Made by a program: the position numbers and the translations under genes. This document shows, piece by piece, positions 7,474 to 16,951 of a stretch of 64,000 nucleotides of DNA. Source of the DNA: an uncultured Lachnospiraceae bacterium. Lineage in GTDB: Bacteria; Bacillota; Clostridia; Lachnospirales; Lachnospiraceae. The stretch is taken from NCBI GenBank assembly GCA_900315945.1, contig ONAZ01000002.1, positions 124,001 to 188,000 on the forward strand. Reading direction: 5' to 3'. Numbering within the stretch: the stretch's first letter is position 1; every line of letters begins with the position of its first letter. The notes under the pieces are model-generated. The model had not been told where the DNA came from. It worked only from the letters and a program-made list of their open reading frames with translations, and did not search any database.

Positions 7474-8508
7474 TTACGCATTTATTTTCTTAGGAATTAA
7501 TTCAATAAGATTAATGAACTTCTTTGATACAACCTTTACAATAAGTGTAAAAGGAATAATCAATATTATATATAACATAAATAGTGCTGCATATTCTACC
7601 TTAGAAAGAACTACATTACTAAATCTCATCATAAGTTGTGCAAAAATAAAATGATGCACTAAGAATATGTAATATGAATTTGCACTTATGTTACAAACAC
7701 TCATATTAAGTGCAGCATTATTCATAATAAACTTAAATTGTACAACGATTAAAAATAGTGCTATTCCCATTATCTTCATAGCATATGCACGAATGTTTTC
7801 ATTATCAAAATAAAATAGCAAAAGAAATACAAAAACAACAACACTCGCTATAAATACTATAATATTTGCTGTCTTATTATATCGTTTTTCCTTAATAAAA
7901 TATTTCGCGTAATATATTCCAAATACTACCTCTATAACAAAACTAAATGGGTTATGCCTTAATTCCATCTGGTAAAAATAAGTCTGTACATATACAATAA
8001 ACAAAACTAGTACAACAGCCCACATAACCTTAGGGAATCTATCAATTAGATACTTTACAAGTGGATAATACATATATGTGATTATTATTGCTCCAATAAA
8101 CCAATCACCTACAAGATAAAAATTAGGAGCTGCATATAAAAACAACCCATCCATTCCAGTTATAGATAGCCAAATTCGATGTATAGGTATAGACGGATCG
8201 ATTTGTCTAGTCAAAAAGAATCTATACAAAAAAGCTATTATATAAGCAGTCCAAAAAGCTGGATATATAGCTTTAAACCTCTTATATATATAGGTTCCAG
8301 CATGAAACCTATTATCTCCCTTAGACATGGACAAATACAAAGCCGCCCCAGATATAATAAAGAAAAGAGAGACCGCAAGTCCCCCTAAACTATTGTTAGA
8401 TGTAGAAATACCAAAAGATATATCTTTTTGTTCGACAAAGAAATGATAAACTACGATCAATATACATGCAACACATCGCACTAAATCAAGACTCTTATCT
8501 CTTTTCAT
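7474..8508 (-). CDS. Acyltransferase 3 family membrane protein
   Basis: 344 residues with about ten hydrophobic segments. The start KSLDLVRCVACILIVVYHFF has the conserved Arg and His of the acyltransferase 3 (OafA/YrhL) family, which transfers acetyl or other acyl groups to sugars at the membrane. The length matches a family member without an SGNH tail. A RBS (AGGAG) precedes the ATG and the gene follows a GT2 gene by 11 bases, so it is probably co-transcribed. It most likely decorates the glycan of this island; the acyl group and target sugar cannot be read from the sequence. Confidence 0.86.
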   Translation of the reverse strand: MKRDKSLDLVRCVACILIVVYHFFVEQKDISFGISTSNNSLGGLAVSLFFIISGAALYLSMSKGDNRFHAGTYIYKRFKAIYPAFWTAYIIAFLYRFFLTRQIDPSIPIHRIWLSITGMDGLFLYAAPNFYLVGDWFIGAIIITYMYYPLVKYLIDRFPKVMWAVVLVLFIVYVQTYFYQMELRHNPFSFVIEVVFGIYYAKYFIKEKRYNKTANIIVFIASVVVFVFLLLFYFDNENIRAYAMKIMGIALFLIVVQFKFIMNNAALNMSVCNISANSYYIFLVHHFIFAQLMMRFSNVVLSKVEYAALFMLYIILIIPFTLIVKVVSKKFINLIELIPKKINA

Positions 8509-8519
8509 TAATACTCCTC

Positions 8520-9452
8520 TTATGCTTTCTTATATTTATCTGCTATCTCAACAAGCTTCATCTCGAAATCTTGTCTATTCTTCCATGTAATAGTATGTAG
8601 AATCATACCTGAGAAGAAGGATAAAATACCAATAAGAATCGATATACAACATACAATAAGGGTTGGCACCTTAGGAACCAATCCAGTCTGAGCAAACTCA
8701 ACTATTACTGGAATCATAAAGCCTACACCCAGGGCAACAAAAATAAGCGCAATCATACCAAAGAAAAACATTGGCTTGTAAGTTCTAAGTAACTTGATTA
8801 TTGTGAAAATAACCTTAAAACCATCTGAATATGTATTGAGCTTAGACTCGCTTCCCTCTGGCCTGTCTCTATATTCTATTACCACATTTTCAAGGAACAT
8901 ATTCTTATCTACTGCATGAATTGACATCTCTGTCTCAATCTCAAAGCCTTGAGATAATACAGGAAATGACTTAACAAACTGATATGAAAATGCTCTATAT
9001 CCAGTCATAATATCTTTGATATCTGATTTAAACAATGTATTAATAGACCATCTAACTATAGAATTACCAAAGTTATGAAATGGTCTCTTATTCTCCTGAA
9101 AATAAGTACTAGAAAGTCTATCTCCTACCACCATATCAACATTTCTTGTAAGTACCGCATCGCACATCTCTCTTGCATTATCAGCTGGATATGTGTCATC
9201 ACCATCAGTCATAACATAGCATTTAGCATCTATATCACGAAACATACGGCGAATTACGTTCCCTTTTCCTTGCTGATATTCATGACGCACAACTGCCCCT
9301 GCATTTGCAGCTATTTCAGCAGTATTATCGCTTGAATTATTATCATATACATATATTACTGCCTCAGGAAGCACAGTCTTAAAATCCTTTACAACCTTTT
9401 CAATTGTCTGTGATTCGTTGTAACATGGTATTAATACTGCTATTTCATCCAT
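8520..9452 (-). CDS. GT2 glycosyltransferase with two C-terminal membrane helices
   Basis: About 310 residues from the ATG at 9452. The GT-A domain begins IAVLIPCYNESQTIEKVV; DNNSSDNT and the metal-binding MTDGDDTYP are clear, and MTGYRAFS is typical of dolichol-phosphate-mannose-synthase-like enzymes. Two hydrophobic segments follow (about 225-250 and 260-290). Such enzymes load a sugar on undecaprenyl phosphate for GT-C transferases acting outside. The start overlaps the stop of the DUF2304 gene (ATGGATGA), showing translational coupling. The substrate is not known. Confidence 0.88.
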   Translation of the reverse strand: MDEIAVLIPCYNESQTIEKVVKDFKTVLPEAVIYVYDNNSSDNTAEIAANAGAVVRHEYQQGKGNVIRRMFRDIDAKCYVMTDGDDTYPADNAREMCDAVLTRNVDMVVGDRLSSTYFQENKRPFHNFGNSIVRWSINTLFKSDIKDIMTGYRAFSYQFVKSFPVLSQGFEIETEMSIHAVDKNMFLENVVIEYRDRPEGSESKLNTYSDGFKVIFTIIKLLRTYKPMFFFGMIALIFVALGVGFMIPVIVEFAQTGLVPKVPTLIVCCISILIGILSFFSGMILHTITWKNRQDFEMKLVEIADKYKKA

Positions 9453-9876
9453 TATCCTTTTCTCCCATCTCATCCTTTACTCTGTTGTTATCATCTTCTA
9501 ACATAACACCTTCGCCACTTGGTGTGCCGGCTGCTATTATATCATCAATCCTCTTATTGAGAATACCAACTTCCTGTGTTAGCCTCTTGACTCTTCGCGT
9601 AAGATTTGAAATCACTATAGTTTGCGTAAAGATTATCATTAATACAAAGATAAATCCCGCAAAGAAGAGCATATTAATCGGAAGCTCTATTCCCAGAAAA
9701 CTAGAAAGAGCTTGTAGCCAATGCTTATTAGCTGCAAATATAATTACAAGTACACCAACTAGAAACCAGATTAATGCATACTTTAATTCCAGTCTTCTAA
9801 CTCTAACTAAATTACCTATATAAAGGATGCCAAGTCCTGCCAAAACTATAATTATTACTTGTATCTCTGTCGTCAT
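9445..9876 (-). CDS. DUF2304 small membrane protein
   Basis: 143 residues. Three hydrophobic segments (about 5-22, 33-52 and 68-90) precede a short basic/coiled tail (NLTRRVKRLTQEVGILNKRIDDI). This is the pattern of DUF2304, which is repeatedly found next to DPM1-like GT2 genes in polysaccharide clusters, as here on both sides. The function is not known; a partner of the lipid-linked sugar synthase is the natural guess. RBS AAGGTAG precedes the ATG. Confidence 0.8.
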   Translation of the reverse strand: MTTEIQVIIIVLAGLGILYIGNLVRVRRLELKYALIWFLVGVLVIIFAANKHWLQALSSFLGIELPINMLFFAGFIFVLMIIFTQTIVISNLTRRVKRLTQEVGILNKRIDDIIAAGTPSGEGVMLEDDNNRVKDEMGEKDNG

Positions 9877-9908
9877 ATTATTCTACCTTAGTTAGTATTA
9901 TCAATAAG

Positions 9909-10601
9909 CTACACAGAAATAGCCGCCATAACACATGCCAAAGAAACCTTTATCATATAATATACTGATTTCTTAGGAGAAATAGAAGATGTGCCAGCCT
10001 GTCGCTCCTTCATAACAACAGGAATTTCTTCTACCTTCCATCCCTTCTTAACAATGGTAACTGCCGTTTCTGGTTCAGGATAGTCTTTCGGATACTCCTC
10101 AGCAAAATACTCTATAATATCTCGCCCTACCATTCTCATTCCGGATGTAGGATCAGTAATTCTCTTCCCGGTAAGAATCTTTATTAACACGGTAAAATAC
10201 TTTATGCCAAATCGTCTAAGTCCTGAAGATTGAAAGCCCTGCTTCTCGATATATCGAGAACCTATTAACATACCCGTTCCGTGCTCCTCCATATACCTTG
10301 CCATAGTGCCTAAAAATGCCGCATCATGTTGTCCATCACCATCCACTTGAATAGCATATTTATACCCATAACGCTTTGCATATAGATAACCTGTCTGCAC
10401 GGCAGCACCTATACCACTATTAATTGGAAGATTAACTACATTAAATCCATGCTCAAGACAAAGCTTATACGTATCATCCCTTGAGCAATCGTTGATTACA
10501 ACATAGTCAAATTCCGGCGCATTTTCTATTATATCATTTACCGTATTAACGATACAACCGGCCTCATTAAAGGCCGGTATTATAACCAATTTATCTTTCA
10601 T
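9909..10601 (-). CDS. DPM1-like GT2 glycosyltransferase
   Basis: 230 residues, a single GT-A domain. KLVIIPAFNEAG opens the domain; INDCSRDDT and the VDGDGQHD metal-binding motif are standard for polyprenyl-phosphate sugar synthases. ITDPTSGMRM is also characteristic. A weak hydrophobic end (SLACVMAAISV) may touch the membrane. It lies 32 bases upstream of the DUF2304 gene in the same direction. It probably transfers a sugar from a nucleotide donor to a lipid phosphate on the inner face of the membrane. Confidence 0.88.
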   Translation of the reverse strand: MKDKLVIIPAFNEAGCIVNTVNDIIENAPEFDYVVINDCSRDDTYKLCLEHGFNVVNLPINSGIGAAVQTGYLYAKRYGYKYAIQVDGDGQHDAAFLGTMARYMEEHGTGMLIGSRYIEKQGFQSSGLRRFGIKYFTVLIKILTGKRITDPTSGMRMVGRDIIEYFAEEYPKDYPEPETAVTIVKKGWKVEEIPVVMKERQAGTSSISPKKSVYYMIKVSLACVMAAISV

Positions 10602-10618
10602 AAATATCCATCTCTCTA

Positions 10619-12889
10619 TTAGGAAGAGAACAACATATTAATCAACCCTCTAATATTAGAACCGTATGACGCACTAGATGCCCATTTTCCATTACCCAAG
10701 CTCTCCACATACGGCGCACATCCTCTGTCTACATAATTAAACCTAGGATCCACACACCATTGATTAAGTGGATCATAAGATGCATAAGCCTTAAGGTGTT
10801 GTACTTGAGCTCTAGCTCCCGTTCTAACATCCGGGAACCAATTATAGCTTCCTGGGGAAGAATCTACAGCTCCGATTCCTGCGAAATTATATGCAGCGAT
10901 GTCAACTGCTCCTCCAAATTGAAGCCATCCAGTCTCTAACATCGCCTGACAGAAGGCCACCTCCGCACGAACACCCTCTAAAGCACATTCATCAAAGAAT
11001 ATCTGACACATATCTCTAATAGACTTTGCATCGCTATACGCAATATAATATAACGGATACTGCGCATGATTATTGAAAAAACGTACCATCTGATCTACGG
11101 TAGTGCCTGAAGAACCCATAATACCATAATTATTATTAAGTTGAGTAATAGTAAAGCTGGTCAAGCCAAGATCTTCTGTTGTCCAATTATCCCGAATTAT
11201 TTTAGGCAACACATAAAATGTACCCATCTTACCAAAATCATTCATTGAAAACACATAGTTATAAGAGCCATCATTTTGACGCATATTAGTAGTATAGCAT
11301 TTTATATCATTGCCTGAATTCCACACAAAGAATTGAACACCAATAATGTGTTTTTCATATGGCAACGCCCAGGCTCCAACAGAAACATCGGACTGTTCAT
11401 GGACCGGAATAGCACAGAACTGTGAATTAGGATGATCTAGCTTATAAAAAATTGTCCCAGCTTCGCACTGTATTCCGTACTCATTGGTCACATAAACGAC
11501 AATCATAAATGTTCCATAATTATAATTATGATTTGCCACATCAATTTGAAACAAATAATTACCATTACCACAATTTACGGCACCATACGAATGCGCATCA
11601 GAAAAATCAGGTTTTGTTAAAACCAACTCACTTATTCCTTTAACACCTCCAACTCCTTTTACACCAGTAATCATAACATCTATGGTTCCTTGCTTATTAT
11701 TAGACCCGTATGCCCATATAGACTTAGCTGAAGCCATCCTTACGTCAAAGCTACTACCACCATAAGTAATCTCTGGTCCAAATATTTGCTGCCCATTTAC
11801 AAGGAAGGAGTATTTGCCATCTTTCATGTAATCAGTTACAGAAAAAATCGCAAGCCATCTATTACCATCTCTAAATCCTTTATAGCCTCTTAAATCTGAA
11901 ATCCCTTGATTCCATACATAGAAATTCACTGATGTACAGGTAGATTCATACGGAAGATTCTCTGCAATCAAAAAATAGGAATTCCCATCAATATCATATG
12001 TACTTATTTTTACTTCCGGTTTACTTATTGTTCCACAGGTTGATATTGTGGCCGTTGTATTATTGTTAGAGTGCACCGTTGCGAATATCCCAAAGGTCCC
12101 ATAATTATATTTATGATATCCTACATTAGCATGTGCTACATAAGATGCGCCCTCTTTATATGCTCTATAAGCGTATACATCAGAGAAATCCTGCTTCGTA
12201 AAAGCAAGTACTTCAATATAATCTACTCCTTCTAAACAATTAACATTAGAAACCTTTATATCAAATGTACCTGCATTACTATTAATATTTTCCACTGTAA
12301 CAGCGCCAATAGAAGGTCTCATCACATCAAATGATATCAAATTCAAAGTCTGACTATGCCCATCTTTAAATCGAACTGATGCAAGGCAATAATATGTTCC
12401 ACTTTTGCCATAATCTTTTACTGACAGAAACGTCATCCATCTCCCATCACCCTGAAGAGAAGCTCTATAACCACGCATATCACTTCCGTTACCAGTCCAT
12501 ACAGCAAAATCAACACCTTCAATGTTATTATTATCATTTGATGTTACAAATAATAACGCTGTAGTATTATTAACCAGAAAAGATCCTGGATTGTAATACT
12601 TGCTATCATTCCCAGCATTCTTTTCAACATTATAATCTACAAGCTCATTGTCTTGCTCCCCACCAATATCCGCTGTCTCATCTTTAGCTTCTTTGTTTGT
12701 AGATTGAATAACATCCTTCATCTGATATTTTTCATCAGAGACATCTTGAACACTATTTTCTTTTGCTACATTTCCCTCAGCTAATTCCTTGTCAACACCT
12801 ACTTCTTGAGCATATGAACAAGTACCGTAGAAAACAAACAAAGAAAAAACTATTGACAAAAATAATATCGCTTTTTTTAATCTTATCAT
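10619..12889 (-). CDS. Secreted glucosaminidase with five Bsp-like repeats
   Basis: 756 residues with a signal peptide (about 1-27, ending near CSYAQE) and an acidic linker to about 95. Five beta-rich repeats of about 90 residues follow (about 98-585). Repeats 1, 3 and 5 carry FxVWxxG..DxRGY and D(Y/F)xKxGxY, repeats 2 and 4 carry K.DFSDxxxY and NYNYGTF. They resemble GBS Bsp-like repeats, thought to bind the cell surface. The C-terminal domain (about 590-756) has AEVAFCQAMLETGW with the catalytic glutamate, YNFAGIGA and VDPRFNYVDRG, marking an endo-beta-N-acetylglucosaminidase (PF01832). It cuts the peptidoglycan glycan strand. It lies between the GT2 genes and an amidase gene in the polysaccharide island. 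Confidence 0.88.
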   Translation of the reverse strand: MIRLKKAILFLSIVFSLFVFYGTCSYAQEVGVDKELAEGNVAKENSVQDVSDEKYQMKDVIQSTNKEAKDETADIGGEQDNELVDYNVEKNAGNDSKYYNPGSFLVNNTTALLFVTSNDNNNIEGVDFAVWTGNGSDMRGYRASLQGDGRWMTFLSVKDYGKSGTYYCLASVRFKDGHSQTLNLISFDVMRPSIGAVTVENINSNAGTFDIKVSNVNCLEGVDYIEVLAFTKQDFSDVYAYRAYKEGASYVAHANVGYHKYNYGTFGIFATVHSNNNTTATISTCGTISKPEVKISTYDIDGNSYFLIAENLPYESTCTSVNFYVWNQGISDLRGYKGFRDGNRWLAIFSVTDYMKDGKYSFLVNGQQIFGPEITYGGSSFDVRMASAKSIWAYGSNNKQGTIDVMITGVKGVGGVKGISELVLTKPDFSDAHSYGAVNCGNGNYLFQIDVANHNYNYGTFMIVVYVTNEYGIQCEAGTIFYKLDHPNSQFCAIPVHEQSDVSVGAWALPYEKHIIGVQFFVWNSGNDIKCYTTNMRQNDGSYNYVFSMNDFGKMGTFYVLPKIIRDNWTTEDLGLTSFTITQLNNNYGIMGSSGTTVDQMVRFFNNHAQYPLYYIAYSDAKSIRDMCQIFFDECALEGVRAEVAFCQAMLETGWLQFGGAVDIAAYNFAGIGAVDSSPGSYNWFPDVRTGARAQVQHLKAYASYDPLNQWCVDPRFNYVDRGCAPYVESLGNGKWASSASYGSNIRGLINMLFSS

Positions 12890-12907
12890 TATTTTACCTC
12901 AAAACAA

Positions 12908-14716
12908 TTACACATTAGCATATCCATAACATTCTTGGTCAAGCAGGTTTCCATTAGAATCATATATTCTAAAAAGCGTAATATAATAGCCATATGGAAT
13001 ACCTGCAATAGCCCATATTATTTTATCAGCCTGCACTCTTCCAGTTGAATAAATCCAAGGATATGGTGTATCAACCTTAGAGCAATCCATTACACTTATC
13101 TCATATCTATAATTAGAACTGGCTTTTTCGGTTTCTACTCCCATCAATACTCCATACCCATTTGGATTAGGCATTTGACATATGGCCTTTATATATTGAT
13201 TATGATGAGTTCCAATATTAACATTTTGCCCATTATAAGGATTGTTAGTTTCTCTTACTTCTCCTCTAATAAGAAAGTCTCCGGATTTTCTAGGATTCCA
13301 TGACATCCACTCATTGTTAGTTTTCCAATCACTTATTAGCATCCATCCACCTGAGGAATAATCATACGCCAGCCATCTATAGTCAAGTGATCTATCCTTA
13401 TCAGTAACAATCATTCCCACTGTATAATTCTCACAAGAATGATTTAATTGATATATTCCGGCTGCTTTCCATTCTCTTTTGGGTTGCAAATTGTAATACT
13501 GTACTACTCCATTTGCATCTGCCATTCCTAACGCAAGAATAAACAGATCATTATGCAAGAGTTCAGCATCGCCCTGTAGAAAGGCATGCTCAACTATAAT
13601 TGATGGAATCCCCGCATACTTACCATTTCTAATAACTGAATAATAATCTGCCAATGAACCATCTGGATAGGTTGTGTCATTTGCGGAATTTCTGATTTTT
13701 ATTCCTCTATTTGCCAAGCCTAAAGCAACAAGATTATTTTCAATAATATTAGCTATCGTAGAACCAGCAATACATACCCCTGGATTATAATTGCCATTTG
13801 GATAGTACACTTCTGCACCCGATGGATTTCCTCCACCAGAATTAAAATGAATGCTTATGAACATATCAGCATTCCAAAATCTTGCGATATTAATTCTATC
13901 TTCTAGCCCAACAAAACTGTCATCTGTTCTTGTCATAAAAACTTGAATGCCACTATAATTTTCCTTTAGAATCGAGCTACATATACTCGCAACTCTGAGA
14001 GTAAGGTCTTTCTCAACCAATCCATTATCACATGCCCCTGAATCACTTCCTCCATGGCCAGGATCTAACACAACTACAACATCTCCATTATTAGCTCTAC
14101 CCTTTTTACTATTAGATATAGAAGATTGTGCCTTATTCATGGCCTCAGACAATCCAGATGCAGTATAAGTTGCATCTGCAGTAGTAACAGTATACACCAT
14201 TTCATTATCTGATGAAACAACTGACGTGTCCTCACTCACAACCTTGGCATCGCTTTTATCTTCAACCTCGACATCAACCCCCCATGTTATATCGAATCCC
14301 GCTTCTTCAAATGAAATTGTATATATATCACCATCTAGTTTGTATGCAATACTCTCTAGTCTATATACTCCTTCCGCACAACCTTCGAATCCAAATTCAA
14401 ATACAAATGAATCATTTGTTCTATTAGTTGCACTAGCAGAATACTCTTCTCCAGTTGAAGTATTAACATATTTGATAAATGCATCTAATGGTTCTAACTC
14501 ACCATTACCTACTCCAACTGTAACAACCTGTGTAGAAGAAAGAGTTTGTCTTGAAGAATCTATGGTCACATAATTGACCAAGTCTTTCGAAAGAAGACTC
14601 CTTGTTTCGCCAGCATTAACAACTGCTCCATTAACCCAATCAAATGATGAAGCACCTGATACCACTAACGTAAGGCACATAATAAATGCTATTAATCTCT
14701 TAGAATATGTTTTCAT
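12908..14716 (-). CDS. Secreted N-acetylmuramoyl-L-alanine amidase with shared C-terminal module
   Basis: 602 residues from the ATG at 14716 (RBS AGAAAGG). A signal peptide (about 1-30) is followed by a beta-rich domain (about 50-150). The Amidase_3 domain runs about 213-400: DPGHGG, the glutamate of GLVEKDLT, SIHFNSGGG and EHAFLQGD give the zinc ligands and catalytic glutamate. It cleaves the bond between muramic acid and the stem peptide. The last 180 or so residues (LDYRWLAYDYSSGGW, WNPRKSGDFLIRGE, YPWIYSTGR, YGYYITLFRIYDSNG, DQECYGY) form a module that also ends the proteins at 33107-34705 and 34830-36458. The module resembles triple-tyrosine-type beta domains. Confidence 0.9.
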   Translation of the reverse strand: MKTYSKRLIAFIMCLTLVVSGASSFDWVNGAVVNAGETRSLLSKDLVNYVTIDSSRQTLSSTQVVTVGVGNGELEPLDAFIKYVNTSTGEEYSASATNRTNDSFVFEFGFEGCAEGVYRLESIAYKLDGDIYTISFEEAGFDITWGVDVEVEDKSDAKVVSEDTSVVSSDNEMVYTVTTADATYTASGLSEAMNKAQSSISNSKKGRANNGDVVVVLDPGHGGSDSGACDNGLVEKDLTLRVASICSSILKENYSGIQVFMTRTDDSFVGLEDRINIARFWNADMFISIHFNSGGGNPSGAEVYYPNGNYNPGVCIAGSTIANIIENNLVALGLANRGIKIRNSANDTTYPDGSLADYYSVIRNGKYAGIPSIIVEHAFLQGDAELLHNDLFILALGMADANGVVQYYNLQPKREWKAAGIYQLNHSCENYTVGMIVTDKDRSLDYRWLAYDYSSGGWMLISDWKTNNEWMSWNPRKSGDFLIRGEVRETNNPYNGQNVNIGTHHNQYIKAICQMPNPNGYGVLMGVETEKASSNYRYEISVMDCSKVDTPYPWIYSTGRVQADKIIWAIAGIPYGYYITLFRIYDSNGNLLDQECYGYANV

Positions 14717-14741
14717 TGTTTCTACCTTTCTATTTGTATTT

Positions 14742-16946
14742 TTATAATCTTTTAAGTATAACATTTTTAGTATCATCACTTATTTCAGAAATACTTTGAA
14801 CTTTCACTTCCACAGAATCAATTAATATCTTCCTCTTAAGGTCAATCATTATATTGGGATCGTCCTTTATGAAAACGAATCTTTTGTGTATCCTAGCACC
14901 ATTAAATGACAATTGATTTTCTTTAAAAACAATTTTATTACCAGACATCTCATTTATAATAACACTTATTCCAGACAATTCTATATTACCAGCTTCTCCT
15001 GGATCAAATCTAAGTGCAGTAATATCTCCACATGCCTGTAAGCCTTCAAACGTCCATTTAATTCCGCTATCCTCTTTTTCATAGCTTGATACAATCGTAT
15101 GCTGTTGCTTAAATCCAGAACCATCATCATAATATAAAGTTGCTGTCTTATACTGGCTTGATAATGGCATATGTTCACTTAGCTGTGCTAACACACTCTG
15201 ATGCGAACCACATATGCCATAATTGCGCATAAGTTTTTCATTAATTGTCCTCATCATATAATACATGTTAGTCATCTCAATTTCTGCACCAGAATCACAG
15301 AAAATCCATCCTGCATAATACCCCATATCCTGAGCAGAGAAAGAATACATTCGCTCAACTGCATGGAGTACAGTACCATCATCATCTATTGGTTCTTCTG
15401 GTAGTTCCTCATATGTCCACGGATAATCAAACACTTTATGAAGTGCATCAGTTCTTGCCCAAAATACCGAGCCAAGGGGAGATATCGGTTCTTTAGTATC
15501 TGACATAGGCGCATTAACATTAAGCTTCTTGGCCAACTCACATGTCACCTCATAATTACTGCCCCATTCCAATCCCAAAGTAAAGAAATACTCTGAATGA
15601 TTAGGTGGTGGTGGCATAATAATTCCCATTCGCGGATTATTCTCAAATAAATCAATTATATTCTCGACAAATTCTGGCGTTGCAAGAACATTTTCAAAAC
15701 ATCTGTATGAAAAAGCTTGTCCAATTGTAAGCGGCTTAAGCTGTCCAACCTTCTTATCATGAGTATGACATATATAATCATAGTCATATATATACTCTTT
15801 TGACTCAACAAGAAAAGGTCCTACATCACGTCCTCTATTAGGCGTCACTCTTACATCCACCTTATTAGGAAGCACAGAAAACGCTTTCACAATCTTGCAC
15901 TTCTTTTCCTCAGAATTAGTTGTAATATATATATCAGCATAATCAGGCATGGACTTAGCATAATGAAGACATTCATCAATTAAATCCGGAAAATACATAT
16001 GCATTATTAAAGCAATTTTTTTATGTTCGACATTGGGATTAACTGTGTACTTACTTGGTAATATGTAGTTTAACTGCAAATTACGTTTCAAATCAGCCAT
16101 GTTCTCGACTCTAAGTAGATTATCCCAAATCAGATTAGTGTCATAATTAGTTTCGTTCTCTAGATAATCATACAGCATCTTACCATGTTGCCCTACACAC
16201 TCACTTAATACTACTGTATAATCCTGCATAAAGCTTCTTCTCTTAAAAAACGGAAGCTTCTGATCCCTTATCATTTCTGTTGCCATTGTAAGACATGGTT
16301 GATATGTTAATTCTCTATACACTTCAGAATTGGCGTAAACATCCCACTTATATCCCATATCGGCAAAATGTTTTGTAAAATAAGCTTCATGTCTACCAAC
16401 TGATTGTTGATATGACTCAATTAATGGCATTTTTCTCCAATAATCTCTGAATGCTTTTGATACTAATAGCGTGTTTCTAATCGCCAAAAAATGTGTCTGT
16501 ATATGATCCGGCAGATATCCAAATGGTACTGTTCCAAAAGGGTCAAAATCAGTCTTGTGACTTATTGTGGGCCCCCAGTAATCAATATCTCTCTCATCCA
16601 TAGAGTCAAACATAATCTGTAAAGGATATACCGGCCCCATTATCGTATAATTCATAAGAATTACTTCATCATATTCACATAGATTCTCCCAACCAACAAT
16701 ATTAAGAGCATCTTTATAAGCGCCCACGTCAAATCCCTTATTCTCTCTTTCAACGATTCTATCCGTGTATTTCTCAAATACTTTTTTACCATCGTCAGAG
16801 ATATTACCATTACTTATTATCAATATATCTCGAACACACTTCGACATTTCTTGAAGCATATAGTCAATATATCTATCCACTTTGCCATCTTTGTCAAAGA
16901 AAAAATATACCAAAAATCTATTGTTCTTTCCTTTTTCTAGTATCAT
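14742..16946 (-). CDS. RgpF-type rhamnan synthesis protein
   Basis: 734 residues. Two related segments are visible: about 10-130 (VYFFFDKDGKVDRYIDY, RENKGFDVGAYKDAL) and about 310-560 (ALIMHMYFPDLIDE, TPNRGRDVGPFLVES, YICHTHDKK, GSVFWARTDAL). These are hallmarks of RgpF (PF05045), a glycosyltransferase of streptococcal rhamnose-glucose polysaccharide assembly. A C-terminal beta domain (about 600-734) contains ALRFDPGEAGNIELSGISV, similar to a segment in the neighbouring kinase. The gene starts right after the kinase stop, and its RBS lies in the kinase end. It points to a rhamnose-containing polymer, made on the inner face of the membrane. Confidence 0.9.
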   Translation of the reverse strand: MILEKGKNNRFLVYFFFDKDGKVDRYIDYMLQEMSKCVRDILIISNGNISDDGKKVFEKYTDRIVERENKGFDVGAYKDALNIVGWENLCEYDEVILMNYTIMGPVYPLQIMFDSMDERDIDYWGPTISHKTDFDPFGTVPFGYLPDHIQTHFLAIRNTLLVSKAFRDYWRKMPLIESYQQSVGRHEAYFTKHFADMGYKWDVYANSEVYRELTYQPCLTMATEMIRDQKLPFFKRRSFMQDYTVVLSECVGQHGKMLYDYLENETNYDTNLIWDNLLRVENMADLKRNLQLNYILPSKYTVNPNVEHKKIALIMHMYFPDLIDECLHYAKSMPDYADIYITTNSEEKKCKIVKAFSVLPNKVDVRVTPNRGRDVGPFLVESKEYIYDYDYICHTHDKKVGQLKPLTIGQAFSYRCFENVLATPEFVENIIDLFENNPRMGIIMPPPPNHSEYFFTLGLEWGSNYEVTCELAKKLNVNAPMSDTKEPISPLGSVFWARTDALHKVFDYPWTYEELPEEPIDDDGTVLHAVERMYSFSAQDMGYYAGWIFCDSGAEIEMTNMYYMMRTINEKLMRNYGICGSHQSVLAQLSEHMPLSSQYKTATLYYDDGSGFKQQHTIVSSYEKEDSGIKWTFEGLQACGDITALRFDPGEAGNIELSGISVIINEMSGNKIVFKENQLSFNGARIHKRFVFIKDDPNIMIDLKRKILIDSVEVKVQSISEISDDTKNVILKRL

Positions 16947-16951
16947 ATACG

